From NCBI GenBank assembly GCA_007258455.2, contig VDFB02252616.1, positions 124,107,760-124,171,759 of the forward strand: a DNA stretch of 64,000 nucleotides, in the 5' to 3' direction. Under the pieces are notes generated by a model, which was not told where the DNA came from, did not search any database, and saw only the letters and a program-made list of their open reading frames with translations. The DNA is from Sequoia sempervirens. Its lineage: Eukaryota > Streptophyta > Pinopsida > Cupressales > Cupressaceae. The position numbers and the translations under genes are program-made. Positions 14,009 to 26,396 of this stretch are shown one piece after another; position 1 is the first letter of the stretch; each line of letters starts with the position of its first letter.

Positions 14009-14784
14009 AGCTTGAAAACCCCTTTGCTTTGGAACTACATCAGGCAGCCATGGGTGATGCAAATAGAAACAGACCTAACCAACCAGCTTTACCTTTCCCC
14101 ATTGCTCATTAGAATGAAGTAGAAAACCTCAAAAATATCCCTACTTAAGTCCTTCCTAAGTTCTATGGACTTGTCATAGAAGATCCTAATACATTCTTGT
14201 TTGAGTTTGATATACTCTACATGAGTTATGACTATACCACTAATGCCCATAGGCTTAAGCTATTTCCTACCACCCTAAAAGAAGCTACATTAATATGGTT
14301 CATGAGCCTAGGAAAAAATACTATGGAGACTTGGGAGGACTTGAAGAAAAACTTCCTTGAGAAGTACAAAGAATATTGTAGGGGCAGTGACATGAGGGGA
14401 GATGACATTTTTAGGATGCAACAAAAGGAAGATGAGAGCCTGGAGGATTACATTGCAAGGTTTCTATTTTGCCTGCAGAAATCTCCACACCATACACTCA
14501 ATGAAGAATCACAAAAGCTGCTTTTCCTGAGAGGAATTAATGATAGTTGCACTGATGCCTTGGACCTGATGGGAGGAGGAGATATCACCCAAGTTCCTTG
14601 GGAGGACATCAAGAAGATATGCCAGAACTATTCTAGGGAAGCTTCAAAGAAAGGGAGAGCTTACCAATCCTCTATGGGTAATTCATGTACTAATGGAGTT
14701 TCAAGAATGGCTATTACTCACTTGCTGGCAGACTTCAAGCAAGACATCATAAAAAATTTGGCTACTCAGCTGGACACACTTTAG
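14009..14784 (+). pseudogene. Ty3/gypsy gag, fused to the copia-like frame
   Basis: This is the capsid-type gag of a non-chromoviral Ty3/gypsy element. The frame readable from about 14011 contains a Retrotrans_gag core: the LKLFP..L..AT..WF..L helix near 14250-14310, WEDLKKNFLEKY near 14330-14370, and Q.EDESLEDYI.RF near 14420-14470. It lacks its 5' LTR, primer site and gag N-terminus, because upstream sequence belongs to the copia-like element. A TAG lies at 14119-14121. After the stop at 14782 a Pro/Gln-rich tail with many stops follows. I did not find a CCHC knuckle. Confidence 0.85.
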
Positions 14785-15720
14785 CCCAAGAAGAAACAAG
14801 AGGAGGTAGAGGCAACGTTGGTCGAGTATTTCCCCTATTGCAGACAAACGAAGAAGGACTATAGATGCAAGATGGTAGCTAATATTGAAAGTAAGCAGAT
14901 TCCACCTGATTTCAAGCCAATCTAGGGTGAAGAGGACCAAGTCTACCACATTGCACAAAGGAGGCCATGGGCTCCAAGACAAGGTATGCCACCAAATCCA
15001 CTATCTTTTGTTGGGCCATATTTCAATTCTTATTCATCTGGTAACCAATGGAAACCCCCATATCCATCCAATTATGGAGGATATCTACCAAAAACCTAGA
15101 ATAAACCTCCAAATTCTTGGTCCAATCACCAAAACTTTCCACCCCAGTGGCAGTAACCTTGGGAATTGGCAATAGTTTCAAGGAAATTGGCAGCAAACAT
15201 CTCAATGGAGAGGAGGACATCAATTGCCAAATCAGACCACTAGTTACATCTAGCCACCTTCTCAGTCCCAACAACCTACTATAAGGCCTCCTCTTTCTAG
15301 TTCAAGTTCAAATTCACCTAAACCTACTCAGCTACTAGCTCGGCCCACACCCAACCCAAATAACAAACCACAATAGCAACCAATATATTTTGTAGATCCA
15401 AATCAATTCTCTACAAATGTTGTGAGTGTAAGTGACATCCACTTGCATTCAGGAACTACTTTGCTAGCTCCTTCCACACCTATTATCACCGAGCTTCCTG
15501 TGGAAGAAGAGGAGCCTCTGAATACCCCCATTCAGCCAAGTGTACCTAAGAATCTTGAACTAGTACCAATCAAGTAGACTGAACAAACACCCCCATTTCC
15601 CTAGAGATTGGAAACTGTGAAACAAAAGGAAGATAAGGACACAAATTTTGACATTTTAGATTAGTTGAAGTATTACGTGTCCAAATACCTCTATTTTAGG
15701 CCATAAAATATGTTCTCATA
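14785..15720 (+). pseudogene. Decayed gag tail and linker of the gypsy element
   Basis: The stretch reads as a Pro, Asn, Gln and Ser-rich linker in shifting frames with many TAG codons, for example around 14924, 15098 and 15370. Gypsy elements commonly have such a linker between gag and protease. An FPYCRQ..KDYRCK segment near 14830-14875 has two Cys but no His, so it is not a proven zinc knuckle. Confidence 0.55.
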
Positions 15721-16250
15721 TATGGAAAATCAATCAAAGAAGCATGCCTTAAGAATCTAGGTAGGAAGAAGAAAGACCCCACTATGTTTCATGTTGTGGG
15801 ACAGTTGGCTGACATCATTCTTGGGAGAGTGACTATTCCCAAATATAATTATCTAGGGAGTCCTATGGTAGGAGTTGTTATAAATGAGATCCAAATAAGG
15901 AATGCTCTAATTGATTTGGGAGTAGCAATAAATGTAATGACTAAGGATATCCTACAACAATTAAACATTGTAAGCATGAGACCTACTCCTACTATCTTAT
16001 AACTTGCTGATAGTTCAACTGTTAAACCTGATGGTATAGTAGAGGACCTTGTGGTAACTCTAGACTCATGGGAGTACCCAACATATTTCATGATTATTTC
16101 TCCTAAAGCCACACTAGGTAGGTATCCCATTATTCTTGGAAGGCCATGGTTAGCAACAATAGATTCCTACATTGGATGTAGGACAAGAGACATGACCATT
16201 TATGATGGAAAGAGCACCAAAAGGCTTGTTCTCTACCCTCCTACTTAGCC
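15721..16250 (+). pseudogene. Ty3/gypsy aspartic protease domain
   Basis: This is a retropepsin-like domain that would cut the Gag-Pol polyprotein. ALIDLGVAINVM has the candidate catalytic Asp at 15913-15915, in a DLGA-type site as in Athila-related elements. The later flap and ILGRPWLAT motif are at about 16130-16155, where protease domains of this clade end. A TAA at 16000-16002 and a TAG at 16246-16248 break the frame. It lies in the same frame (frame 1) as gag upstream and RT downstream. Confidence 0.8.
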
Positions 16251-16700
16251 ATCCCATGATATGGATAATCCCATATGGCCATATGTTGGTGAAGAGGCTG
16301 AGGAAGTTAATTTTGTAGCACAACTTATGATGTTAGGTAGAAGCTCTTTCATGTAGCTTCAAGAGGAATGTGAAGTATTGTCTAACATTATTTAGAACCA
16401 TTGTGAAGTAGAGGAAGCACCATTCTCTCACTCTACTGCTCCAGTGAAGACACTCCTGCCCACTCTTCCTATAGCCACTCTTCTTGTAGCCAAACTTCCT
16501 ATAGGAACATGTATGTCTCATACATTGCTGCCACATGAACTCAAGGTACCAATAATTAGTGAAACAACTATGGTAGAGATAACTACACAAGTACAAGTGA
16601 CAAAAGGAAAATATTTACATATCAATAGCAAATTGAGTGAAGAACAGTAGTTTTCATTGACAAACTTACTGAGGACCCACTAGCATGCATTTGTGTGGGA
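16251..16700 (+). pseudogene. Linker between protease and reverse transcriptase
   Basis: The linker is acidic and Thr/Pro-rich, in the same frame as the protease, with TAG stops near 16354, 16393 and 16648. It contains a short alanine/proline/leucine repeat (TLLPTLP.ATLL.AKLP near 16447-16500). No domain is recognised. Confidence 0.5.
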
Positions 16701-17340
16701 CTATCATGATATGAAGTTATTGGAACCTAAGCTTTGCACTCATATAATTTACATCAAAGATGATTGTACACTAGTGAGGTAGCTGCAAAGAAGAATTAAC
16801 CCTGCATTAAGAGAAATTGTAAAAGGAGAACTACAAAAATTACTAGATGCAAAATTTATCTACCCCATTTCAAGTAGCCAATGGGTGTCTCCATTGGTGA
16901 TTGTGCCCAAAATGGGAGGGAAGTGGTGAGTTTGTGTTGATTATAGGGAACTCAATGTTGCCACCAAAAAAGGACATTTTTCATTACCCTTCATAGATCA
17001 AGTTTTGGACTCACTTGTAGGAAAGCAATACTTTTATTTTCTAGATAGATTCAGTGGCTATAACCAGATCCAAATTGCACTAGAGGACCAAGAGAAGACT
17101 ACCTTTATCTATCCATGGGGTACCTATTCCTACTTAGTACTTCCATTTGGCTTATGTAATGCACCAACAACCTTTTAGAGGGCATTCATTACCATATATT
17201 CAGACATCTCTCATGATTGCATGAAAATTTATATGGATGACTTTACCACCTATGGTGCTGATTTTAATGAAGTATTGGAAAATCTTAGAAAAGTCCTATA
17301 GAGATGTGAAGACTACAATATATATCTAAACAGTGAAAAG
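16701..17340 (+). pseudogene. Ty3/gypsy reverse transcriptase
   Basis: The RT domain would copy element RNA into DNA. Landmarks in order are: LLDA.FIYPIS..QWVSP at about 16840-16890; VCVDYRELN at about 16930-16955; FLDRFSGYNQI at about 17038-17075, where the usual LDGFSGY carries Arg for Gly; FGLCNAPTTF at about 17147-17176; and the catalytic YMDD at 17230-17241, intact. Stops include TAG at 16780, TGA at 16927 and TAGs at 17176 and 17299. Several sit where Gln or Arg is conserved, consistent with C-to-T decay. Without those stops the frame would be open. Confidence 0.9.
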
Positions 17341-18268
17341 TGCTTCATGATGATGCAGGAAGGTGTAGTTCTTGGCCACTACATCTCCCATCAAGGAATT
17401 CAAGTAGATCTTACAAAGATTGAGGTGATCACTAATATGCCTATAGCTACAAAACAAAAATATATTAGGATTTTCTTGGGTCATGTAGACTACTATAGGC
17501 ATTTCATCAAATATTTCAGCAAAATAGCAACACCATTGTATACTCCTCTAGCTAAGGATGTTGAATTCCAATGGACAGAAGACTGTGACAAGGCATTTTG
17601 TGATTTGAAGGCAGCTTTGACTCATGATCCTATACTCAAAGTTTCTAACTGGGAGCTTCATTCCACATCCATACAGATGCATTAGACTATGCCATAGGAG
17701 CAGTCTTGGGGAAGAAATAAGGAGCTATCGAAAATGCTATTTATTTTGTCATAAAAACTTGCAAGGCACTAAGTTCAATTATATGGTAATAAAAAAAGAA
17801 ATTTTGGTAGTAATATACACCCTTAACAAATTTAGACACTACATAATAGGCTACCAAATCTTTGTAAACAAAAATTATGCATCCATTAGGTATCTCAAAA
17901 ATAAACCTCTGATATTAGGTAGGTTAGCAAGATGGTTATTGCTCATGGAGGAGTTTGACATAACCATTGTAGATAAACCAAGGAAGGCCAATGTTGTTGT
18001 AGACTTTCTTTCAAGGCTAACTATATCAAAGGACAATCAGGTCATAGATGACTCTTTCCCTTATGAGCACTTATTTTCCATCAGTGTGCAAACACCCTGG
18101 TATGCTGACATAGCTAACTATTTGGTCATAGGGAGAGTTCCTCCCCACTTCTCTCCAAAATCTAGAGAAGGATGCTCATTGAAAAATCATCTCCTTTTTC
18201 ATGGATTACATCATTTTTTTTTACACTGGGCTAGACCATGTCATGAGGAGATGTGTGAGGGAAGATGA
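17341..18268 (+). pseudogene. Ty3/gypsy RNase H and start of integrase linker
   Basis: It follows RT directly. The connection begins GVVLGHYIS..GI.VD, followed by IRIFLGHVDYYRHFI (about 17360-17520). The RNase H part begins near 17650, where the frame shifts, and resumes with Y.VI.KE.L.VIYTLNKFRHYI. It ends in the ITIVDKPRKANVVVDFLSRL signature (about 17960-18020) typical of Athila/Tat-type polyproteins. One frameshift near 17690 moves the reading frame, which returns to the original frame by 18424. Confidence 0.85.
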
Positions 18269-19462
18269 GACATGAAAGTTTGCATGCATGCCACAATGAA
18301 CCATGTGGAGGACATTTTGCAACCAAGAGGACAGCGATGAAGATTCTGAATATAGGATATTACTAACCAACACTCCACAAGAATGCATGGAGATATACAA
18401 GAAAGTGTGATAGGTTCTAGAGGATGGGCATACTAACCAAATCTGATGAGATTCCCCTTTACCCTCAGGTAGTAATCACTCCATTTGAAAAGTGGGGGTT
18501 AGATTTTGTAGGACCCATTGATCCTCCATCCAATGGTAAGTATTATATCTTGGTATGGACTGATTATGTAACCAAGAGGGTAGAAGTTAAGGCCATGAAG
18601 AATGCAAGAGCTCAAAAGGTTGTAGAATTTTTTTATGAGCAAACTTTTACAAGGTATGGGGTTCCAAGAGAGATAGTAATTGATCAATGGGCTCAATTCA
18701 CCTCAACCCTTGTTGTAGCACTAGTCAATGAGTACAACATAAGGCACATGAAGTTTACTCCTTCTCACCCCAAGGCCAATGGCCAAGTTGAGGTAACCAA
18801 TAGAGAAATTGAAGCCATTCTGACCAAAATAGTGGCTATTCATAAGAAGGATTGGGAAAATAGACTGCCAGAAGCTGTCTCGGCCTATAGGAAAACCTAG
18901 AAAATACCTATAGGATTCACTCCATTTGAGTTGTTGTATGGAAAGACAATTATGATTCCCATTGAATTGATCATAAGACTCTTAGGACTACAATGGACTT
19001 GGGGATGGATATCTCTGAAGCACAACGAGACAGAATCATACAGTTGAATGCATTGGATGAAATGAGGAAGGAAACCTTGCATCATACAGAGGTAGTGCAG
19101 AATCAAAGAATAAAGTGGCATGATAAATTCATCAAGGAAAATAAATTCTAACTAAGAGATTGGGCCCTGCTCTACGACTCAAGATACCAAGATAATGCAG
19201 GAAAATTATAGACAAGGTGGCTAGGACCATATGAGGTTATTGAAGTCTTCCCCAATGGTGTTGTTCAAATCACCACCATTGACCCTGTCAAATTTAAGGT
19301 ACTTGTCAATGGTCATCACCTCAAGTTGTATCACAAGCCAACATTTTTGGTGTCATTTCCAACTTCCAAGGAGGAATTCCTACAACAATTCACTCAGTAT
19401 GCAACACCCAAACTTCTTGCAACTGAAGGAAGTAGACCTAGTGTCCCTCCTTTTGGCTAACT
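18269..19462 (+). pseudogene. Ty3/gypsy integrase, no chromodomain
   Basis: The N-terminal zinc domain is degraded (about 18270-18420). GGHFATKRT and GYY.PT are visible, but the last Cys of the usual CD.CQR is Phe. The core is open from 18424 to 18897: the first catalytic Asp is in WGLDFVGP, the second in IVIDQWAQF (the neighbouring residues differ from the usual SDGG), and the Glu in NGQVEVTNR. Conserved R.P.....YRKT ends in a TAG at 18898. The C-terminal part reads WLGPYEVIEV in another frame near 19215-19245, followed by a non-chromodomain tail. The coding part ends near 19462. Confidence 0.85.
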
Positions 19463-20192
19463 AAGGTATGTAACTTATCATAATAAAGACTTCCACTTTT
19501 TTGGGAGTCCACTTCTTCACCCATCCACCCATCCATCTCCACCTTTCTCTCTCCATCACGCCTCCATGATTTCACTTCATTGCATCATCACTTCACTCCA
19601 TTATACTCCACTTTCATTAATTGCTCAACTGACCTCTCAAAAGGTGACTAATACTTTCTCCATAATCTTTGTAACAAATCTTCCAAGAATCTAGGTATCT
19701 GTGCATCAATTTATTATCTCTTAATTATCTTTTAGTACATTCATTTAATTGTTGTAAATTGATATAGACGTTCTCCATAGCATGTCATTATTCCCTACCC
19801 TAAAAAATTGTCATAACTATTGCGCATGTGAGGAAACATGCTCAAATGTAGGTTGGGGGGGAAGTGTGAATACCATGTCCATGTGTCTGTCTATATTGGT
19901 TCCTGTCAACAAAGTTTAAATTGTGCCAATTTTAATTTTGAGTGAGATGACGGCTCTCATGTGTGAGGTGATATCAATCACCTCCATTTTTCTTGATCAT
20001 AACCTTCATTTATTACTCCTTTACTACCTTTATTGCTCTTGTCATAATCTTATGCCAAAAAAAAAAAAAATTCAAACGACACTGGCATTGGGAATTTAGT
20101 AGCATTCCAGGAAGGAGAAGTTTATCTTTTAGATGAAGATTGTAGGAAGATAAACCTTGTAGAGTGATTGTTTATTTGCAGACAGTTAAACA
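19463..20192 (+). other. Non-coding spacer between pol and ORF3, containing an internal polypurine tract
   Basis: The spacer has no supportable frame. Its main feature is a G-rich tract at 19851-19864 that resembles the 3' polypurine tract of the same element. A run of A lies at about 20057-20070. Confidence 0.6.
19851..19864 (+). other. Internal polypurine tract (second plus-strand priming candidate)
   Basis: GGTTGGGGGGGAAG is followed by TGTGA. It closely matches the tract GGTTGGGGGGAG followed by TGATGAG at 22688-22705, next to the 3' LTR. It could be a central polypurine tract, or a remnant showing that ORF3 was added between two copies of the 3' end. Confidence 0.5.
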
Positions 20193-22687
20193 ATGGGAGG
20201 TGGGTTAATTAGAAATGAACCCATGGTTCATGATGCATTACTTCAGGATGCACCTTCCCAAGCCAACTTTAGATACTATGGATGGTTAGATTATTTCCTG
20301 AAGTTGAATGGTTTTAATGAAGACCTTGTGTTGGAATTTTCCCATACATTGTCTGAAGGAAAGGCCATAGTAAAATGGTTGGAAGTAATGGCTACTAAAG
20401 AAAGAATTACGAAAGTTACAAGGTTGCCTACCGACGGTGAAAATTACCCTACTTCTAGAGATGCCAGGTGAGCTAGGGCTGAATTATCAAAACTTGGTGA
20501 CCCTCCATTGAGTGTGGACAAACAAGGTGCAAAAATAACCTCTTTGCTTGAGCCATGGAAGCAACTAGTTGTTCATGTTGTGAAGTACATTACCTCTGAA
20601 GTTCGTTAGTCAAATCTACATTCTATGCACTTCAAACTTCTGAATCATATGAGGCATGAGAGAAGAATGAATGGGACAAACGTGCTATACCACCTTCTCT
20701 CAGTCATTGCAGTTGAGACCTAAAAAGGTAGGGATAATTCTATTTCCCACCATTGTCTGATCAGATTGTTAGTTGAGAAGTCTCTGCATGATGTGTCTGA
20801 CATGACTTGGGAAAGAATTCTTAAATATTGATCAAATTAGACTAGAGAATTTGTGACCTAGAGTTTTGCCTCAACCTTGTAGGGCTAGTAGAAGATTGAG
20901 CATGGATGAAGCCACCCCTAGTGCCTCAACTTCTAGCACAGGCCCTAGTGTAAACCCTCATGCAGCTAAACAAACCATAGAGATTAGTTCTTCTAAGGAA
21001 AAGCATTTAGACAAAGAAATTTCCTCTTCATATTATGATGATGATGTTCCTCTTGGTATCTTAATGAGAACTAGGGCACAAAAGAAAGAGGTAGAAATAA
21101 GGAAGGGAAAAGCTAAAAATAAAACTGTAGGAAAGGAAGTGCCAAGCTCTAAGAAACAAAAGGCTAACACTGTTCTTCCTACAGCCAAAGAGAAATATGA
21201 GAGCCCTCCTAGGAAAGCAAGACTAGCTGGGCCAGACTTTGGTGTATCTCTGGAGGGAATCCCTAAGCCTAGAGAAACATCACAAGAGGACACAAAAGCT
21301 TGAATGGGGCAGGTGAATGTCGAGGAAAAGGACATATTTGAGGAGGAAACAAACATAATTCTGGCAGATCTTGTTGATATCATTGAACAAGTTGAAAGTC
21401 AAGAGTATGAGGGAAATCAGGAGCTCCTACAACAAGAGTAGAAGCAATATTTCCTACAACAAGAGCAAGAGCAAGAGCAAGAGGCCCTACAACTAGAACT
21501 GGGAGAACAATCAGTACCACTGCAACTAGAATTGGTTGAACAAATAGAATCCTTGCAGCTGGAGCCACATGAAGAACAAGTATCAGTGCCAAGATTTTTT
21601 TTTTGTAGGAATACATAGGCCCTCTAATTTTTCAATGCACATGGTATCCATGAACTTGTGGAGAGAGATGCAAAGGATGGAAGAAGAATGGAAAGAGGAG
21701 AAACATAGGCTGAAGAAAGAAATTTAAAAGAGAGATGAGGAGATTGAAGATAAGGATGCAAAAATTGCCAATTTAAAGAAGAAGGTGGACAATATGGCAA
21801 CCCTAGTACCTCAGATATTAGAATGTAGAAATCCTCCAAGGGTCTATGCTCTATATTTGAAGGAGAGGCATCTTTCTTTTAAATTAACAAGGATTGTTTC
21901 AGGTTTGAATCCTTCCATTGAGACTCCTCTTGAATTTTTTAATGCTTATCAGATTGCTCCTCTGGAAATGAAGAATTTGTTGTGTGAATTTTATTTACAT
22001 AATTATGCTATGACCTAACACCATGATTGGAATCCACTCTTATATGTTAGGGATGTCCAATTAAGGGAATTTATGTCCTGGATATAGAATGAAATTAGTT
22101 AGGGAAAATAGTTTAGGACTTATAGGAAAATTGAATCCAACACTCCCTTGTCCATCAGGGTTGAATCTAGGAATCCAAGAGACATTTTCAGTGATTGGCA
22201 TAGAATTCTTTACAGACCAAACTATGGCAACAGGATCTTGTTTGAGAGAGAAGCATTTTATAAAGAATATAAAGAGGTAGTGAAAATTGCAAGGGAATCT
22301 GTGATGGGATACCTGTCACAAAGGTGGAACAACTTAACTGATGAGTTAAAACAAGTTGAGCCCCACTATATGGAGTACTATGCTGCAACACTTAAGAGAG
22401 TTGATAGATATATACAAATTGGAAGGAAAAAGGGACAGTTTTGGCTTCCACTAACTTTTCAGCCACCTATCCTATTGTGGCCTATGCCAAATCTTAGGTA
22501 TTGCCAGTATGATATAGTTGCAGAGAGACAGAGATGGAGCAAGTTTGGAAGACAACAAGGGTTCTATTGGGATCCTAATTCATGCACAATAAGAACTGAT
22601 GTAGGATGGTTGGTCGTCACAAATTTCAGGGCATTAACTAAGCAAAAGAAAAACTCTTCCTCTACGGGAGGACCAACAAGGCCTTAG
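20193..22687 (+). pseudogene. Extra ORF (ORF3) downstream of gypsy pol, function unknown
   Basis: A long broken gene lies between pol and the 3' polypurine tract. The first part (20193-20660) reads from MGGG; it has W..YFLKLNGF and later MHFKLLNHMRHERR, and loosely resembles the putative plant transposon protein domain found after pol in Athila-type elements. The middle (20866-21600) is Ser/Lys-rich with a basic KRT-like patch, then Glu/Gln-rich repeats. A predicted coiled coil lies at about 21650-21790. The last part (22148-22687) is Trp/Tyr/Arg-rich with no known motif. I see no signal peptide or transmembrane helix, so an envelope role is unlikely. Frames shift at least three times; stops include TGA 20469 and TAA 22016. 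Confidence 0.6.
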
Positions 22688-22698
22688 GTTGGGGGGAG
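22688..22698 (+). other. 3' polypurine tract of the gypsy element
   Basis: GGTTGGGGGGAG lies directly before TGATGAGTCTAG, which I take as the 3' LTR start. A purine tract next to TG is the expected plus-strand primer. Confidence 0.7.
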
Positions 22699-23800
22699 TG
22701 ATGAGTCTAGTTTATGACTCAATTTTGATACAATTTTATTGTCTATTTATTGTATTTGTCATAGAATTTGATGCTTGGATGTTGATCTTTTTATGATATT
22801 TCCTCAAAACCATAAACAATGGGCATAAGCTTATTTTTGAAATCTTTAATGACATTGACATGCTATATGAACTATATGTATTAATTTTACATGTGGATTA
22901 ATGAATGCTACTTTAAGATAGTTACAGATATGCAATTTTTGTGCATACTAATTTTGTTATGTAGATATAATTAGTAGCCTACAAAATTGAAGAACACTTT
23001 GCCAGTTGGTCATTCGCCATAATGGTCAACAAGGTGATCATTCAAAGGTTAATGGAGGGAAGACTCTTGACGGCAGGAGATTCTTGATTCAAATCAAAAT
23101 TGTAACCACCTTGTAAATGGTCTTAATTATATGTTGAGTGAATATGAGTGTTACTATTGTGCTAAATCTGTGTTAAGGAAAACATGCCTGACTAGATCCC
23201 GTGCAACATAACTGCCTCTCCACTCTTTGTGCTTTCCCTAAAGTGGCGTCCTCCTAATCTGTTGGATTTGACTACCATGCTAGGTGATTAGTTAGTATAT
23301 TTTCTTCCTATAAATAAGACTTAGATGCCCCTTCAAAGGAGGTTGCTTAATTTGCTGATGGACTCGCATTCTTAACTTTTTAGTAATACAGTCATGCTGC
23401 TCTATTGTACTTGTGTTTTCCAATGAATAAAATAAAGTTATAAGTTTTTGCATCTAAGTTTACATTTGTTTTAAGGGATGCTCATGCAAGGGGGCCCACT
23501 TGGTGAGAATTCCATAATTTAACTTAGTCATTACTTTCTGTTCAATAATTAGTTAAAAATCTGGCACTAACTGTTCCTATAGCCACTAGAATTCCATTAT
23601 GTGATTGTTCTTGCAGCTAAAGCAGACAAAGTAGTTTCTTGTTTGTTCACTCAGATTTTCATTTCTATCATGCATTTCAACTTAGTATAGTTGTTAATTG
23701 ATGCTCATTACTTATGTTATTTCTTTCCAAGCAATTTATTTTCAGCATTTTTTTCTTTCGTAGTTGTAGAATGAAGATGGCTACTTTGGATTCCTAGTGC
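22699..23800 (+). repeat. 3' LTR of the gypsy element (right end uncertain)
   Basis: It begins TGATGAG after the polypurine tract. A TATAAATA box lies at 23309-23316 and poly(A)-type GAATAAAATAAAG at about 23423-23435, in the order expected for U3 and R. The 5' LTR is missing, so the right border and target-site duplication cannot be set. The end given is a rough estimate. Confidence 0.55.
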
Positions 23801-25985
23801 ACATACTGTGCTAACCCATTTCAACTTTATGTCCCTGGGTTGACAAGTTAAATGCACCTTCATGATGATTGAAATGGCTATTCAAGTTAGATGTCCAATC
23901 TTTGAATCACAGTGTTAAGGGCTTAGTTGTTAGATCATTATAGGAAGCTAACAATGCACACAATGATGAAAATAAAAAATTTAAATGGTATTATAAATAC
24001 TAAATATTAAAAATGATAGCATGTTTAATCTATTGAAATGAGAACTAAATTGAAAGAAATATGTAAAAAGAGAGATACATATTTTCACTTCTTCTCTAAT
24101 AGAAAACTTGCACAAATACAAGAAAATATTTGTTTTTATTTGGTTGTTTATGGGCTTGCCTCAGTCAAACCAACCTTTTGGTATTTCTACCTCCACAAAA
24201 ACTATATTTTTTTATATGTAAATTGAAAAAAATGTGAAATATACAATGAAAATTTCTATGGAAAAGATACAAATAGATTAAAATAACAAGATATGAAAAC
24301 CTAATAAATTTAAGTGCTAATATGAGAAGAAATGTAAAATGGATATTAAGAACAAAGTCACCTTGAAGCTTCAAAGGATCCTAAAAGATGACTTGTTACT
24401 TCAAGAGTGTTTTTTTTTATGGTAGACAATGAAATTGTTTCTCTAAAGATTTTCCTTCACAAGAGTATGTGTGAGAGTGAGATAAATAGATTGAAAGTAC
24501 AATAGAGTCATCATACAAAGCTAGCTAGGTTCATTTTTTCAATGTGAGTACATGCAAGGTTGTTACATACAAAACATTTATGGGAATGTAAATGCTCCAA
24601 TACCCACTATAATTGATATTTTGTAGGACGTTAGTGCACTAAGAAAACATCCACATGAAATGATCCCATTCAAAAAAAATTAGACATAGAAGACTAAGAA
24701 CTGAAATTAACATGAATGTATAATTCAAGTGTTAATATTTTGAAATAAACTATTTGTATCAAAAGGCTTAAGAGAAAGTGTAGTGTAGTGTGATTGCAAG
24801 GGTGTGCAATTTACAACACTAAATTGTTCCCCCACATTAGTAGGCATATGAACTATACTAATAAATTCATGCTAAAGTAGAAATTAATAACCATAGATGT
24901 TACTAGAGGATATTATAGAGGATGCAAAATATTTAATCTACGCTAAACATGCCCCCAAGAAGAAGAACTGAAAAACAATATCATACACAAAACATGAAAA
25001 TACTAAACAAACAAGCAGGCTAGCTAGAAAAATTAACAAGAAAAATACTCAAATAAACAAACACACGAAAAACACTAACAAGATAACATGAAGAGTAGGA
25101 GATACATGATTTAATGGGTATGGCTAGCAAGCTATATCATGTTATAGTCAATAAAAATGACTTTGATTAATCATGATTACTACAAGTTGTGTTGTAGGAT
25201 AAACATGAAGAGGGTAGGGCATATGAGGGCCCACCATCTAACAAGCTATATTATGCTAGGTGGCTCATATGCTACCAAGCTACAAGAGGATCATATAATA
25301 TTTTTTAAGTTTAAGACGGTAGGGTATGTGCATTGTGAGAACCCCCTTTAAAATAATTGCATAATTAAAAAATACATGTTATTTTATGGATAGAAAACTA
25401 AAATATATTCAACAAAGAGGAATCAACAAGGACATGGGTGATCCCACAATAATGAGTCCCACTTCTGGGACATCCTAATTTTTGTATCACATATTTTTTA
25501 GAAAATTTAATGATTTGAGCCTTGAGGGGTTCCATCTAAAGGGTTTTATTTGAATAGGGTTAGACAACCCCCCTAGATCAAATCCCCTTGGATAGAACTA
25601 CTCTAGTATTAAACCTTACCCACAATGGAGTCTCCTTCACACCTATCAAAATGATGACAAAAAACTATTTTTTCTTTATTTTTTGAGGGATCAAATAAAG
25701 TAATTTAGAAATTACAGTTTGTAAGTATGTAGCCCTTATTATAAGCTTTCCAAAGAGTATAATTTTGAATATTTTTAATTTTGTTATTATATGTATTTTT
25801 TATTTCTTGAGAATGTAGGTTTTTCACCTAACATCAAGGTATTTGTTTCACACATGTGGAAAAATAAGAATAAAGAAAAAAATTCTAAAAAATATTTGTG
25901 CCCTAGGCATTGACTTCCTTTTTTTAGAAAAAAAATGAATTTCAACACATACGAAACAAGTTATGTGTTATGACATACACCTGTG
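23801..25985. other. AT-rich sequence, nothing recognised
   Basis: No frame above background and no LTR end or repeat array was found. It may include the end of the preceding LTR and decayed insertions. Confidence 0.45.
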
Positions 25986-26396
25986 TCCAAATTATAATTA
26001 TTATTTTTTGGAAAGAGGGAAAAAATTATTGAATCAAGGGAAACCAATCATAAAAAGAAGGTTGGGTCCATAATAGGCACCTAGCACTAGAAACAAAAAC
26101 CATAGACCATCACCCAAAAACCCAACAAGAACAACCAACAGAAAGTCCTAAACCCACCATATTCTCAGTAGTGAGCCTAACTAACTCTTGGAAATAATAC
26201 CAAGATAAATACTCCCAACTATCCACCTACCAATCCCCAACATTATTTGAGGCCCATTTAACCAAACAATCAAAAACCTTGTTCCATTCCTGGGGAATAT
26301 GGGAAAAGAAAACAAATTCAAGCATAGAACTCAATCTAAGAATTTGTCTAACCACTGAGATGAGGTGTCAATTTGCACCATTCAAATTAAAACCAT

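Noticed and set aside
21380..21616. Minus-strand hydrophobic frame inside gypsy ORF3
   Set aside because: It is the shadow of Glu/Gln repeats on the plus strand.
20193..22687. Envelope gene making the gypsy element retrovirus-like
   Set aside because: No signal peptide, cleavage site or transmembrane helix is visible in any frame.
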